64,000 nt of DNA from Ornithodoros turicata (GCF_037126465.1 NC_088202.1:100719962-100783961); one strand, 5' to 3'; positions 33,294 through 61,529 are shown, counted from the stretch's first letter. Notes: a model not told the origin generated them from the sequence alone. Made by a program: numbers and translations.

Positions 33294-36200
33294 TTAAGGG
33301 TGCCTGCAGTATATGAAATACCCAACAGTAGCATGGTGACAACTAAGACAGAGCACGAAGACAACGAAAGAAAACAGTCTCCACTTGTTACAGGCAATTG
33401 TCTTATTCGTTGTCTTTGTACCCTGTCTTAGTTGTCACCATACTGCCATTGGATTCTACCCATTTTGCCCGATATACCACACTCGTGTATGTGTTCACAA
33501 TCCTCACTTTTGCTACAGCACTACTTAAAAATCAAAATTTCACACTTCCCAACAATGAATAAGCATTTCTGTGTTTGTAGACACAAGAACCCAAAGATGA
33601 CGAAAGACAGCATTATAAACATTCCAAATTACTTTTTCATCTTCCTGTATTGCCCTACCATTTAACCTGGAGTAGAAAAGTGTATGAAGGGATACACTAA
33701 TGTTTAATATTTATATTTGCATTTTGTAATAGCAATTTTCCTTTCTTAAACTACCTTGAAAATATGTTTTTCTTCAGTTTCTATCCTGCAACGTACTCAC
33801 ACGCCCACCAATGTACATGTGCACCTTTTCATGTTACGTAGTTACGTGTGCATTTACCAAACAATATGTAAAAATTCGTGGCTGACAGAAGGTCAGTAAG
33901 TTTTCAACTGACACGCAACAATGTCTCTATCGATGAGGAAACATGGCCTGCCTACACCTGCAGCTTTTGTTACATAATTGTCTGCACTTGGCAAACAATG
34001 TGGTAAAAATTCGTGACTAACAGTGTTTCTAGCAATGAGAAAACATGCTAATAACCCATATTTTGGTCAACAACTTTCTTTAAACCCATGAAATAATACA
34101 TGTAATTATTGCACGTGATCGCATTTTGATAATGGAGCGTCAGAGGCGATTCAGAGTTTGAATCTTGCAATGACCGACTTTTCTAGAACACGCTTAGTAT
34201 TCTATTAGTGCTTAGTATTCCAAGAGAGTGGGCACAGATGCTGTTATGCACAGTTTCATAACTGAATATCTACAAAAAAATTGCCACATCACGCCTTCTC
34301 TCCTGGAGAATCTCTGTCGCTAAACAGACAAAAAGAAAACGTCTGTTGTGACACTTTTATGAGTGTGTGTGTGTGTGTCAGTGATATGCAAGCTTTCCAA
34401 ACAAGGCCATCATTGCACTCAATATAAAAACCATTTCTGTACCATAAAACAACAGGTTCTCAAAAGGGATTGTAGAAATCAGAAATCAACATTTTCTCAT
34501 TTCATTATCTGCTATCTTGCCTTGTATTTGGCATTTATAAACGCCAGTATGCATATTATTGCATGCTGAACAAACATGAACGGAAGCAAAACATGTACTA
34601 AGTTAATCAATAACAAAGCCTGTCAGAGATGAACATAGTCATGGGCATTGTACGCAGAACAAATTAATATCTGTCAAACGAACAGATGTCTTCGATGATC
34701 TGTGTGCAGTTACTATACAAAGCTTCGCTAGCAGTATCAACTGATGCTCTCTGTTCACTGTACTGCTGAGTACAGAACAGTCTCATTGTCATGAGGCAGA
34801 TCCCTATTTAATTTTTGTCTTCACTGGCCCATTTTGAAGAGGATGTTAATTTAGCTCAAGGGCTCTGGGGACCTTTTGTTTCTCCTTTTTTAAGATAGTC
34901 ATTTGTTGGTAGCTCACGATTGTTGCTCGTGGTCAGCTCAGCTAGCCTTGGGCATGTGAAACATCCAGATGGGAACAGTTCAGCACAACCCCTTTGAAGG
35001 CTCAAATGAGCACAAGTGACGTGACTGCTAGCAAGTTCACTCAACAAGATGTAGTGAAGTGTTGTAATGATAGATATCACAATGTGCCACCAGGCTCTGC
35101 TGTCTGCAGGAGGAACATTGCAAACTGTTACTGGCAATAGTTATGCGAGGAATGAGATAGCACCAAGAAATGCAAACTATTTTTACAACGTTTTTCAATC
35201 AAAGTTTTCACAGTTGCTTAAATGGGGCTTGTATGCTGTCCCCACCACCACCACCAAATGCCACCATGCAATTGGAAAATGATTTTCTTATATCCTCGTG
35301 ATAACCATTAGCAAAAGTAACAAATGCTCCAACATTGTTGCGATGTTAATGAGCACGCATCAGCACCAATACTGCAAAGCAAAGCTTTACTCAGCTGTAG
35401 GTCTGCCCTTCTATCCCCAGCGGCATAAAATCCAGCTCTGCGTGTGCTAGTCATTCTAATTTCAGTGGATGCTCAAGGCAGGCTAAGCTGTAACTACCCA
35501 CAATACCTGAAAGCGAAAAGGGCAATGAACATAACGGCATTGGAGATGCTCCCCTTTCACCTCCTTGTGGTGCACTCAAAATTATTGTACTTAAATAATC
35601 GAGCTATGCTGTGGTGCTGTCTTCTCTGCTTTGTTTAATGCAACCATTCACATTACAGAATTTTATCAGCTCTCTTCATTTGAAAACAATAGCAACATAC
35701 AAATGTTTCTATCAAAAAAGAGTGAGAGTCAAAAATTGTGGGGTTGCAATCTGCTCAGTCCTGCTGTAGTATTCTTGAAGAGTGCCCTGGGTAGCAACCA
35801 TATCATGGTGGAGCGTCTCAATTGATGTGATTTACATGTGATGCCATCATCATGTGTTTTCACCACTCATCAGTGAAAATGTATCAACTATTTAAATTTA
35901 CTTGCAGAAATATGCATTCAAAATAGTTAGAAACTTGTGACAGACTGGGCTTGAAATGAACGGAAGGTAAATGATCCATGTGTCTTAACTACTTTTTCGT
36001 GTGTGTTAACAGTGGTGCAACTACTGGCAGAAAGTCGAACAGGTAAAGCATTTGTTCCCTGATGATTAGTAACTTTTACGTGGACCTTACCAATGTTGTG
36101 CACCTGCGGGATGATATGCCATGGTTCATGTAAGGAAGCTGTCTGAAGAGTAATCACAAGGCGGTTAAGCTGATTTCTGCCGTGTGAGAGTTATGCTTTG

Positions 36201-36495
36201 CAGTCGCAAAACCTTAGCATCTTTTGAGTTGTGTAGCCGTATCTTAATTAGTGCTTCTAAATTTTTGTACACTGTCCCAATACAAAGGTAGATGCAGCTG
36301 AGGACAGAAGGTACCAAGACTGGCACTTGGCAACTGACACCAATGAGAATGATAACAATGCAATGAAAGCAGCTGAAAACATGCGCAGTATTCCTGTCAT
36401 GCATCATAAAAACCAGTGAAGACCCCCTGTTGATTAGATGAACGTGGTGGTCTATCCAGCTGCAGAGGTGGGTAAGGATATGCGGAGAGTGGTCT

Positions 36496-51338
<14,843 letters not shown>

Positions 51339-52004
51339 GCTGCGCTGATCTCAACCCCAGCAGTTCATCTGAAAGAAACACAACCTGGCGTTTTAGCATG
51401 TCAAAATGAAAGGGCAGTATTTCACAATGCATCAACACTGAAATGTATGTACTTGTAGTTACACATGCATTTGACAAGGGGTGCCATGGCTATGGTTTTT
51501 ACAATGGTCGACTGACGCAAAAATTTGGCTGCCAGTGCATATTCATGTCACATGTTGCTCTTATGTTGGTGCCTTTATTTCTAATATTTATTTCAAGAGC
51601 TGCTGGTGTTGAGCACGGCCGTGTTCTTTAACTTTACCTTGTAGAACACACCTCCATTCGGAACATAGGTAGCTACCAAATTGATGCTTCTACCTCTACA
51701 CGCAGAAAATATGCATCCAGGTAGATAAATTCATTCATGCTCCAGTGAACAGGCCGGAACGGAGACAAAGTTGAACGCAAATCATGCTTCACATTGTCGT
51801 CATATAGTGCATCTGGATTGAAGCACATCATGCAAATCATTGCATATGGTATGCACATCGAAGCAAATTCTGCACTATTGGGAGGTAGCATAGAGAATTA
51901 GAGAGTAATGATCATGTAGAAAAATAAGTCATCACATAAACGTTCACACAAAGATAGATAAATTATGCTTTTACAAAATCCAGCAAAAATGGCAGTGTAG
52001 TCAC

Positions 52005-53305
52005 CTTCCCAAGGGAACAACGTCGGCAAAATGCCGGGCCGACGTGTGCTTCCAACCTAAAAGTCGTTGGGCCCCCCTTGCAAAAAAAGGTTGGGCCAAG
52101 CCTGGGTATTGACTCGGCCCAACTTAATACTGGCAACCTTGTGCCAATGCAGTAGACCGACCTATAAGACCTATACACAGAGGCAAACACAGGGCCAGTG
52201 TAGAATCAAGTACGGGCAATAGCCAGCCCTTTGTCGGCTAGATGGCAGCCCACAGATTAAAAGCAACGATGGGCCAACTATGCCCAAGCAAAGGTTGGGC
52301 CAAGCTTGGCAATAGCTATGCTGGCCTACCCGGCCTTGGTTGGTGCATTATCGGCCAACAAGCTTGTTTCTTGATACAGATATGTAACCTGGCCAATGAC
52401 TTGCCAAGCATTGGCCTGCCTGCACTGTGCCAAGTTCGGCCAAAGTAGTCCTCTGGCATCGCTCGTATTCATACTCAATTGTCTCGCGGCGTAGGGGAGA
52501 ATCATAAAAGCTCGGAATATGCCAGAGACCACTAGAATCAAGCAGCTCACAAAGCAACAAAATTGCATTTCTTTCCTGACGAAGAACAGATACTATACAT
52601 AGGTTGTCTCATGGGCTTCCACAAATTCAGGAGTGCTGTTCGCATGTGAGTCAAAATGAAGGGTGAGGTGTCCTAGTTTAATTCTATGTGTACACAAACA
52701 ACATAGAAATGAGGAACTGCTTGTCGTATTAGCTCAGTATGAAGATGATGTCTATGTCTCTAACGTCTCGGTTTCTTACTGCTTTTGGTTTGAGACAATC
52801 ACTTGGCCAATCGAAAGTCGAACTTCTGCAGTGCTACTCCATTCTGCGTTTCCCTCTCCCCAAGGCAACGTACCGAGATTGGATCAAGCTTGGCAAGAGC
52901 TTGGCTGGCCAACCTAGCTATGCATGGCAAGTGCTTGGCCAACAAGCTTGTCTCTTGGTACACCTGACCCTAGATCTAACCCCTGGCCGACGGCTTGCGA
53001 AACCTCGCTCTGCCTATCACTATGCAACATTGCACCAACGCTGGTTGGCCGAAGGAGTTGTTGGCCAACTGCTGTCTGACTTTTTGCCAAACGCCAAAGC
53101 GTCTTTTCTTCAGCTGTGCCAATCTCTCAATAGCACGCCCGCAACACATCACAAAACGTTTTCGGACCAACGTCGTTCGCCAACCACCACTGTGAACGAC
53201 ATCAGACCAATGTTGGTCCAAGGTGCAGCGGCCGACTAAGTCGCCTGCCAACCAAAAACAGACCACTGGCCGATGGTTGGCTGTCGGCAATTTCCACTTG
53301 GGTTT
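52005..53305. repeat. GGCCAA/TTGGCC-rich repeat, about 1.3 kb
   Basis: Dozens of TTGGCC, GGCCAA, CTTGGC and GCCAAC words are scattered through two blocks (52005-52450 and 52795-53305) around a unique middle. The left end CCCAAGGGAACAACGTCGGC and the inverse of the right end, CCCAAGTGGAAATTGCCGAC, match as imperfect terminal inverted repeats. A DNA transposon derivative is likely; the family is not recognised. Confidence 0.55.
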
Positions 53306-53511
53306 CTAGAGGAGGCAAAAGCCGAGTAGGGGATAAATGCCTACAGTAAAGCAGTTCCAACAAAATTGGACTGTTACTGGGGCAACCTGGCTAATTCTGC
53401 TGTGCATAAAAACACTGTAGCGATTACACGTTTTCAAAACGGAGAGAAGAAACTGAAGGGTGCAATGATGAATGATATGGTGCATGATGAAGCAATATTG
53501 TTGTGCAGGCA

Positions 53512-53671
53512 GGCGCGGATCAGTGGGGGGGGGGGGGGGGGGGGGGGGGTCCGGACCCCCCTCTAATCCCGACTTGAACATAGGGTTCAATGCACCAATC
53601 CCAGCATGCACGTGGCACTTGTCCATAGCGGACCCCCCCCCCCCCCCCTTGGGAAAATCCTAGATCCGCCC
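53512..53671. repeat. Short MITE with long G and C runs
   Basis: Starts GGCGCGGATCAGT then G(26), and ends C(15)-TTGGGAAAATCCTAG-ATCCGCCC. The ends are inverse complements, so it can fold into a hairpin. Confidence 0.65.
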
Positions 53672-54385
53672 TAGTGTGCAGGTATCTGCACTCGAATCCT
53701 GAGCGAGCTTCTAGGACTACTTAAGGGACCGGAACCGTGCCCATTCTCATTGAAGTAGCCGCTCAAATTTCATTTTGCAAGATAAAGGTCGCTTTCGTAG
53801 TTTGGAGCAAGCGCACCCCGCACCGCGGTCTTTCAGCCGCGTGCTTCATTCCGTGTCTCAATTCATCAAGCAGTCTTGTCAGGATGCCCGTGCAAAATAT
53901 TTACGCTGAGCAGGGAATAAAACTGCGCAATTCCTTTTTTCCTTTCCAATGCTTCAAGAGCGCCCTGAGAAGTCGGCCGTCTGCCGAGCGCGCTCGGCCC
54001 GTCGGTCGGAGCGTCGGTCGCAGGCGCAGAGGCCGATCTGCTCCCTTGACATAACGAGCCCTCTGTGACGTAATAGCAGCGTAGTGAACACCTGTAAGCG
54101 AGGCTAGTGATCAAAATTCCCCTCGGGTCCTGCTTCGCGTCAACCTCACGCACTGTCTTGCGAATTTCGGAAGGAGGGCGAGGCATTCGAGAGAGACGTC
54201 CCGCACCCCAGCTGAGATTATTGTGCAGGAGCTCACGGTGCAGAACAACACGAACAGCAGCCCAAAACGAAAAACTTCGGAAGGCCCTGTAACTGCTCCT
54301 TCAAACTCACGCTCGTGGAGGGCCTTATGCATGCCTTCGCACTAGTCCTCACAATCGATCACAGGCAAGGCAAGGCTAACCCTTC

Positions 54386-54793
54386 TGTGTAGGATTAGCC
54401 TTCACGAATGCTCTCGCGCGCTCCTCGATTTCACTCACCTTCATCTCATCGGCGTGAGATGATGGTGAAGCACCGCTGTGATGTTTCTCACGAGCAAGAT
54501 CGCGTAGTTTGGCTACGGATACGCACCCTGCAACCTGCTCTCCCAGAAGACCTCTTCCTTTCTGTACGTCACTTAGTGACGTAAGAATCGTCCAATTGTG
54601 AGCTATCCTCGCTGCTTTCTTTCGTCATTTCAACAAATCAGTGTCACACTCACGAGCGAGTATGTAGTGCGACGACAACGACGACACGCCAGCGCTCTTG
54701 CCTCACGCAGGAATAAAACGCTTCTTTCGTCCACCGACAACGATGGTTCTAGTCTGTCCTTATTCTCCAGCGAGAACCCCACACTGGTGACCC
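54386..54793 (+). mobile_element. LTR plus primer-binding-site relic
   Basis: A 398-bp stretch opens TGTGTAGG and closes CCCCACA, with AATAAA at 54712. One base later comes TGGTGACCC, a common primer-binding-site start in Gypsy-type elements. No gag or pol follows and no second LTR is in the window, so the element is truncated. The left boundary is the less certain one. Confidence 0.5.
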
Positions 54794-54799
54794 TACAAC

Positions 54800-56970
54800 A
54801 TGTATATCGTACTACAAGTATCGAACTACAAGTATACCGTGCCAGTGCGCATCTTTGTGCGTAATAAATGGTACTTGCCAGTAAAGTGTTACACAGGGCG
54901 CGTCACGAGAAACTCACCAAAATTTCCGCACTCGCCTGTCATCAAAGTGAGAGAGGTTGACACCCAAAGGAGGAGAGTGAAGCGGCCGCATGAAAAACGG
55001 AAAAGACGCTCGAAGATTTTGCATTTTTGCATCTCGCTGCGTTTTCGACCTTTTGCGGATTAGAGACCCCATATGGTTCTCCACTGCAACTTTACACATA
55101 ACCCGTCACCCTATTTTCACTAAACAACGAATATTTAATCGTGAGTGTTCATTAAAACTTGCTCTAATTGCAGAAATAACATTACCTGTAAGTAGGCCAT
55201 ATATCCGCCGTGAATAACTGCATGCAACGACTCTTGACATTTACATGACCCTCAGACGAGCATATGTAACAGCTGCTACGGATGACATTATGTTACTGAA
55301 GATATAACGTCTCATGTAGGCCTAGCTTGTGCGCTGCTGAGATGGCTACCTTAGGAACAAGGCAGGACGTGCCTCAATCCGTGCATAATGCAATGGCTCA
55401 TATGAACTGCATCAGCACAGTATTATTAACAGCTACCCTTCGCATCCTTTGAATAGAAGGTTGTTATAGTCTTGGATTTCAACTCTGTATAGTGTTGATT
55501 GAATTTACACCACTCTATTTCATGCTTCTCACACGTTCCAACAGCACCCGCATGACTTGAGACGAACATTCCTTCCTCACCATGGCAAAATCCGTACCAC
55601 AGCTACCCGCCCATCGTATTGTACACAGTGGCGCCCGAATTGATTTATATGTTTTGAAAACAATTCCGTTCACAGACGTCAAGCTTCATCACGAGTCTGG
55701 CAAGCACAGGTACGAGAGCTTCGACAGTGCGCATGGCGTCCTTCGGGGTGAAACTTCTTGTGGCAACGATTTCTGTAGCGCGTGCTTTGCTAGGCCCGCA
55801 CGCGTCGATCAGCTGGCTGGTCCCCGGAGTCCGAAGGGACGCTGCGATCAATAGAGGCGACTGTGAGATGGCGCGGGCGTAGCGGACATGTCGGGGCCAA
55901 TCACGGGCCGTCGCTCGCCAAGTATGCAACACCGCTGCCCTTCTATCCCTTCGGTATCCTCGCAATCGATCACTTCATCTTTCCCCAATCAATAGTGCTC
56001 TCCGAGCGGCGGCTGCTCCGAGCAACAGGGTTCTCCACCCGATCCGTCGCTCAATAGGTTGTCCGCGGATTCTCACATGCTTCGCCGTCGCCCTTCGTGC
56101 ATGAAAGACGCGCTTTCCACGCCCATGTAGAACGCCGAGCCTGTCGCTTTCTTATAGAGCACGCGACATTAGATGAGGCAGCTGTAAAATACAAACAAAA
56201 TATCGATCCCGATATGCATGATATGCACCGGTCAGTCGGTACAGCCTATCCCGTTACCAGGGTATACAAACTGCGCCCTCGCAAGAATCCCCAGTTCTCA
56301 GCTTTTCCCGTCTGCCCTGATGGATATGTTTTAGGAGCGTCAGATGTCGCCTTTGATCGTCATTAAACTTTGCGACACCAATACAGATTGTGCGATTGGA
56401 GGACAGTGCAGATGTTAAAATTTTGAACCAACTCAAGAATGTAACAAAATTGCAGCCACTTTCTCGATGCTTGTTTCCCCGTGCCCACTGTGAGTACACC
56501 ACCCCATGACTATACGATCTGTGTGGCAGATGAAGAACTGAAGAGGGCTGAGATGATTATCGACTTTATCCCGCTTTTCCTGGGACTGAGGTCACAGACT
56601 AGGCAGCAGGCGTGAGGAAGGAAGGAACAAAAGAAGGCGACGGAGATGTCCATCAATTTTTGTGCTTTACCACTTCCCCTAAGGAAAATGAAGTGGAGGA
56701 ATGGTGAATAATTAGAATGCTGTCGGACACAACAACGTTTCTTATACTCATAGCCACTTTGGCAGCTACGGCAAGCGGCTCCATCGTCACCACCGAGACA
56801 TTATCCGAGACAACGGCCCTATACTACCTACCCGTAAGCACGTGTACAACACCTTCATCGTTGTCGCGTGACCTCAGCTGAGGCATGACAAGTGGCCGTC
56901 ATTGAAGAAAAGATGTATATTCGGATCGAAGCAGATAGCGAAAGTGATTGGTGTTTATTAGTTTGATTTC
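54800..56970. other. No gene recognised
   Basis: Moderately CpG-rich around 55.7-56.1 kb. Open frames (for example 55965-55645 on -) have no family motifs. The upstream non-coding exon of the phosphatase gene could lie in this direction, but I cannot place it. Confidence 0.35.
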
Positions 56971-56982
56971 AGTGGTTAGGAC

Positions 56983-57746
56983 CAGGGAAGGGTAACGGAC
57001 GTATTGCCGTTATCGTTTCCATTTTCGTTACTGCTATACTTTCGTTTTCGTTATCCGTTTCCGATACCAGACTTTCAATTTTGGTTCCGTTACTGTTTTC
57101 GATAATGGAAAGGCTGTTGCAGAGCTGCAGGAGGACAGCCAGTCCGGCTCTGTCAGCACCCTGTTTTGCACGGCGCTGCTCCGGTGTCACACGTACACAC
57201 TACACATATAATACGTCATTGGGATCCGCATATCTTGCAAGATTTTTTTTAAGTGTAGGAACAGGTCTTCAGTCTTCACTCACTCTGAGTCCAGCAACTC
57301 AAGATGGGCGTAACCTTCATCCAATGTCGCATTCATAAGCGCACGCTCTCAGTAGTAAATAATACTGCCATAGCCACGGTGAAATGAAAAAAAAAAAGTA
57401 AAAATCAAATAACAAAAATTCGTAGGCTGTCATCCTCGTGCTATGGTGGAGCATAGTCATGCGTCGATGCCATGGAGTTATGAGGACTGGGACGAGGTAA
57501 GCGAAGGATGCACCCTCGTGATCCAATATTGCGCTTTGTCTCCATGCTCACGCGTAGTATTTAGAGCATTACAGGGAATGGAGTCATCAAAATACAAAAA
57601 TAAAATGGTAAAGTCACTCAAATGTCATCGCACAACAGGAATAGCCATTACTCGACTTCAATACCGGAAGATAATTTTCGTTTCTGTTTCCGCTAATGGA
57701 GGACCGTGGTATGCGTTTCCGTTACCATTACCGTTAACATTCCCTG
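56983..57746. repeat. hAT-like MITE built of CGTTATCGTTT words
   Basis: Ends CAGGGAAGGGTAACGG and CCGTTAACATTCCCTG. Flanks GTTAGGAC and GTTGCGAC agree at 6 of 8. The arms carry variants of CCGTTTCCGTTAC. Confidence 0.65.
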
Positions 57747-57749
57747 GTT

Positions 57750-59240
57750 GCGACGCCACGGACTTCATCACCCGAAGCGACACCTAAAGACTGATGTATA
57801 CTCTAGGTGGAGAATGGAAGGTGACCTGGTTCCAATCTCGGTTCATGCTGTCTGTGTGTTTTCTCTGATTTTTGCACGGACGCTATAAGGCAAACATCAG
57901 TCCCCTATGAAGTCGGCACAGGCAACATGCTGCCGGGCAGATCACCCAGCAATCGAACTTGCCAAGAATCCTGGACCTCCTAGGATTTCTAGCGGGACTT
58001 GTGAGATGGGCTGAGGCTTTTAGAAAACCAGTAAACTCCAGATATGATTGAGGCTAGACCTCCTAAATGCAGAGCTTGTCCAGTAAGCGGAGGACACGGT
58101 GTGGTCAGTGCCAGTGCCAGTGTATACAGGAGACGGGGCCGCTTTATGACTATACAGAAGAGAGCAAGAACATCAATAACACAAGGTGGGGCGAGTAAAT
58201 TTTCCACTTGTCCCCCCGGACGTGCCGTGGGGTGGTGAGAATGCGGGTAAGATTGTTGAATGATGTGTTTGTTCTCCTATGTTTAATTGCCCCGTCCACT
58301 ACAACGGTAACATATTGGTGGTTGTGTTGCGGTATACGTCTGCCCCGCTAGTGAGGACACGAAATATACGGTTCTCAAAAGCATATGTTCGCCAAGGCAA
58401 GTTCACGCACTTGTGGCGCTTGAGTTACTCTCAGCTGGAGGCAGAAACGGAAAAAGTCTTTGCAAATTTGTGTGTCACACAGTATCAACAGATGTGCGAC
58501 TGTCGTTTCAAGAAACTACTGGTACAGCATATAGGCTTGAGGAGGGCCCAACAACGACTGGTTCAGACGTGTGCTGCAGGCGTCTTAGGAAACGGAACCA
58601 TCTGCTGGACCTGCAGCACTACAGCAAGATGCTGAGAACGCTCGGATAAATGCAGCCCGACTGGAACTCCTCGCGTGACGTCAGCAGACCTGCGTGGCAT
58701 CAGGCCTACATAAGGGGGAGCTGTAAGCTCTCTCCGGTCACTGAAGTTTCGTTTGCTGCTGCTTCGGCCGGGCCACACGTCGCCTCAGTCACCAGATCGG
58801 CCATCCCAACAGGTTGTGAACGTCACGAAGTGATGTCGACTTCCCTGGTTCACTTACACGCTCTTTGAAGGAGCGGAGGGTTTCTAGAGCAACCCCCCCC
58901 CACCCCCCACCCCACCCCGCGAGCAACAGGTCGGTTGCCCCTTATCATTCCTTGGCAAGAGTGCATGCTATTTCTTGTACAACATGCACCAGCGGAGACA
59001 GAGTTTATGGAAGGCCGGGCATCTCACTACTCCTTCAAAGTTATTGTATAACGTCCATGTGCATTTTGCTTTGGCATTCATACTAATAAACCTAACTTCT
59101 ACAACAATTCTCGCATTTTCGTATTGGCATAAGGGTATATTCTAGCTTGAGACCATTCTGTGGTGTCCGTTACGCCATTTTGAAGTCTTACAGACAAGCC
59201 TATAATCAAGGAAAACACGAAACAGCCTTAAGAAAAATTG
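57750..59240. other. No gene recognised
   Basis: A 118-codon frame (58279-58635 +) and others lack motifs. A CATAAGGGGGAGCTG at about 58709 and AATAAA near 59086 could be LTR parts, but ends and a primer site were not found. Confidence 0.3.
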
Positions 59241-59437
59241 AATAGCGAGTCGTTAGCTTCCCCCGCTCAATTTCCCGCCTTTCGTCTGCTATAAAAACAC
59301 CACCTCGGCTTTTCTTTGTCTTTGCATCGGGCGCGCGCAACTTCCTGTGATCCATATATTTCCATATTTCCCCGGGGACATATTCAGACAAACATGCGCT
59401 GATGAGGTGCCATTATGTCCTCTTCTTTTTGCTTCAG

Positions 59438-59564
59438 GGTTGCTCACGCGATCAACGACGATGCCCAAAGCCTCATTTCCTAAAGTTCCTCTAGCGGTGC
59501 CGCTAAAGGTTGCCGTCCGCGCAGCTAAAGGTTCGGCGAACACTTTCATATTAAATCGAACAAG
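59438..59564 (+). CDS. Orphan first coding exon candidate
   Basis: A TATA-like CTATAAAAAC lies at 59289-59298, an acceptor (CTTTTTGCTTCAG) ends at 59437, and ATG at 59461 opens 34 codons plus two bases (MPKASFPKVPLAVPLKVAVR...), ending at the donor GTGAGG. The peptide is basic and lacks acidic residues, like an organelle-targeting leader, but no partner exon or family could be found. It could be chance. Confidence 0.2.
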
Positions 59565-59764
59565 GTGAGGAAGTCGTGTCTTTGGACTCGAATGGCAAAA
59601 TATATGTTGGAGAGGTTCCCGGATAATGTAAAAAGCGCCTTATATTATATTAGGCCCGTGCAGGCGGTGGCTTGAGAGGTGGAGAAGGGGAAAGCCCGAA
59701 GCCTCTTGCGCGAGATTTCTCCTGTGACGTGAGCCCAGTGCCTGCGTCTATAGGGCGTCTATAA

Positions 59765-59765
<1 letters not shown>

Positions 59766-59795
<30 letters not shown>
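59766..59795. repeat. Poly(G) run of about 30
   Basis: One of the longest homopolymer G runs in the window. It sits in a hairpin-capable context (GGGGG...CAATTGCCCCCTG). Confidence 0.8.
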
Positions 59796-59797
<2 letters not shown>

Positions 59798-60523
59798 ATT
59801 GCCCCCTGAACCAACCTGAAGGGGCGGCAAGAACACACCTTTCGTGCAGGAAGAAGCCGCTTTGGGGCGACAGAACAGATAAAGGAAAGCGAAATACGAG
59901 TGGCGCGCAAATTTCCCATCTTGTTCCCCGGAAGCGAATAGTAGGCGCCGGCCCTGCCTGGGCCGTTGCTTTTCGAGATGCACTTGGAATTTTTATTTGT
60001 GTGGTGGACAAGGTCTACAGTCTTTCTGTTACTCCGCTGTGACGCACAGATAATTTTATAAAAAATTGTAAACTTGGCACGTGCGTCAGAAAAACCTAAG
60101 CATCACCAGCGCAAGACAGCTTTGAATCTCGCGGGTCAGAAAAGCTTCTTCGCTCGGCTGCCAGTCTGTGACGTCATGTCTTCTGCCCAATAGTGAAGCA
60201 CGTGACCTCTTTTCCTTCTTTTTACAACTGTATTTTTGCGCCTCGACTGGTCGTTCTCGCTAGCAGACTATTCTCAGCAGCCAATAAAAGGTGCTCTGCT
60301 GACCTGACGTCACAACATGCCAGTAGCAGCTTCCGCGCCGCTGCGCCCCCCCCCCCCATTCTGTAAAACCAATTTTCTCGGGAAATTCGCTCTTCCCAAT
60401 GGGAATACTATTTATGCGCGACAGTTCCTGACAGTAGTATGTTAATAATGCGCGGTAAAAACGCAGTATATGTTCCAAGTGGCTTCCGCGTTCCTTCAAA
60501 CCTATCTACGTACATTAATGCCG

Positions 60524-61521
60524 TGCCAGGCTTGTAATACGCAAGAATGTGTATTACAAGTATTATAATACTCCAGTAATATTTCTCGGGTTTTGACGTG
60601 TTCGTTCACCCCCTATGCATTATCAGCACGGTGATAATCCGGTCAAGCAGGTCAGCACACCCACAGTTTTAGGCCATCCGCTCTTTGAACACCTAGTCCT
60701 CTGGGGATTACTCAGTGTACCCTTTCTGGTCATAACATTCCCGGGAAAGAAAGGAACAGTCAGAAGTGTTCTTAGCTCTCTGTCCAAGGTTAATGTACAC
60801 ACCGCGGCCGGCTTCTACTTTTGGTACGCGGGAAATTCGGAATGGAGACTATATACTGAATGGTAAGTTTACGTGGCGGTTCACGAGGAACCGTGGCACG
60901 GTTTGCAAGGCCGAGTGTCATTTCTTTCCTCTAAAGATTCCTGTTAACGTTACGAAGCAACTGTGGCTATGAATGGCGTACAGACATGGACAGATGGAGA
61001 GGGGACAGCAGGAAAGAGTGGCAGGCAGGGGGCTAATATATGTCATGGGCCAGGTCAGGGGGAACTGTGCTGACATTAGTATGGAAAGTCATCGGAAAAC
61101 CTGAAACCCGGGTTCAAACCCGCGTCATCTACTGGTCTCAGGAGGAAGGCGATCACTCTAACTGCGAGGCCCATGAGCTGGTAATTTCGAATATGCCCAA
61201 GACGTTCTTTGATTCGACCATATGGAAAAGCACTCGGATCGAATTTTTGCGAAAATATTATTATTAAAGCCAAATAGAGAGTAATGCACGTATCTTTTCA
61301 TACAACAGGCACTATTTATGAAATAAATGTTGTGTGCGCTCTGGGCTTTTCAAAGTTATGAATTTCTTTATTGCCATAATGTATTATAATACAGTATTAG
61401 TATAATGTATTATGATACACATTTTCAAAAAAAGTATTAGTATTATAATACGCGTTTTTGTGGAGTATTACGTATTAGTATTATGATACGGGAAAAAAAA
61501 TAGTATTACTGCCCACCCCTG
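60524..61521. repeat. hAT-like element with TATTATAATAC arms, partly degraded
   Basis: The right end reads TAGTATTACTGCCCACCCCTG. Its arm has many GTATTATAATAC words, and similar words (TTGTAATACGC, GTATTATAATACTCC) occur at 60530-60580. The left terminus is decayed. A SINE (61035-61175) lies inside. Confidence 0.4.
61035..61175 (-). repeat. tRNA-derived SINE
   Basis: On the - strand: GGGCCTCGCAGTTAGAGTG, then ATCGCC, then CGCGGGTTTGAACCCGGG. These resemble the A and B boxes of a tRNA head. A body with AACTGTG/GTTCCCC-like text follows and matches the repeat at 6815-7015. It does not fold into an intact tRNA. Confidence 0.5.
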
Positions 61522-61529
61522 CTCTCAAC

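Larger units (their letters stand above)
29640..36490. other. Intergenic or long 3' UTR, no coding exon recognised
   Basis: AT-rich sequence between the two convergent genes. It includes the TTAA-type elements listed separately, a fragment near 30866 beginning CAGTGAAACCTGTC (pogo-like), a (GT)n at 34360-34378 and (CCA)n near 35240. Several ATTAAA-type signals occur on the - strand near 35634, 34808 and 32455. Confidence 0.4.

Noticed and set aside
34359..34378. (GT)n as a regulatory site
   Set aside because: An ordinary short microsatellite without supporting context.
61040..61175. tRNA gene
   Set aside because: A and B box-like words are present but the cloverleaf is not intact, and related sequence recurs at 6.8 kb, so it is a SINE.
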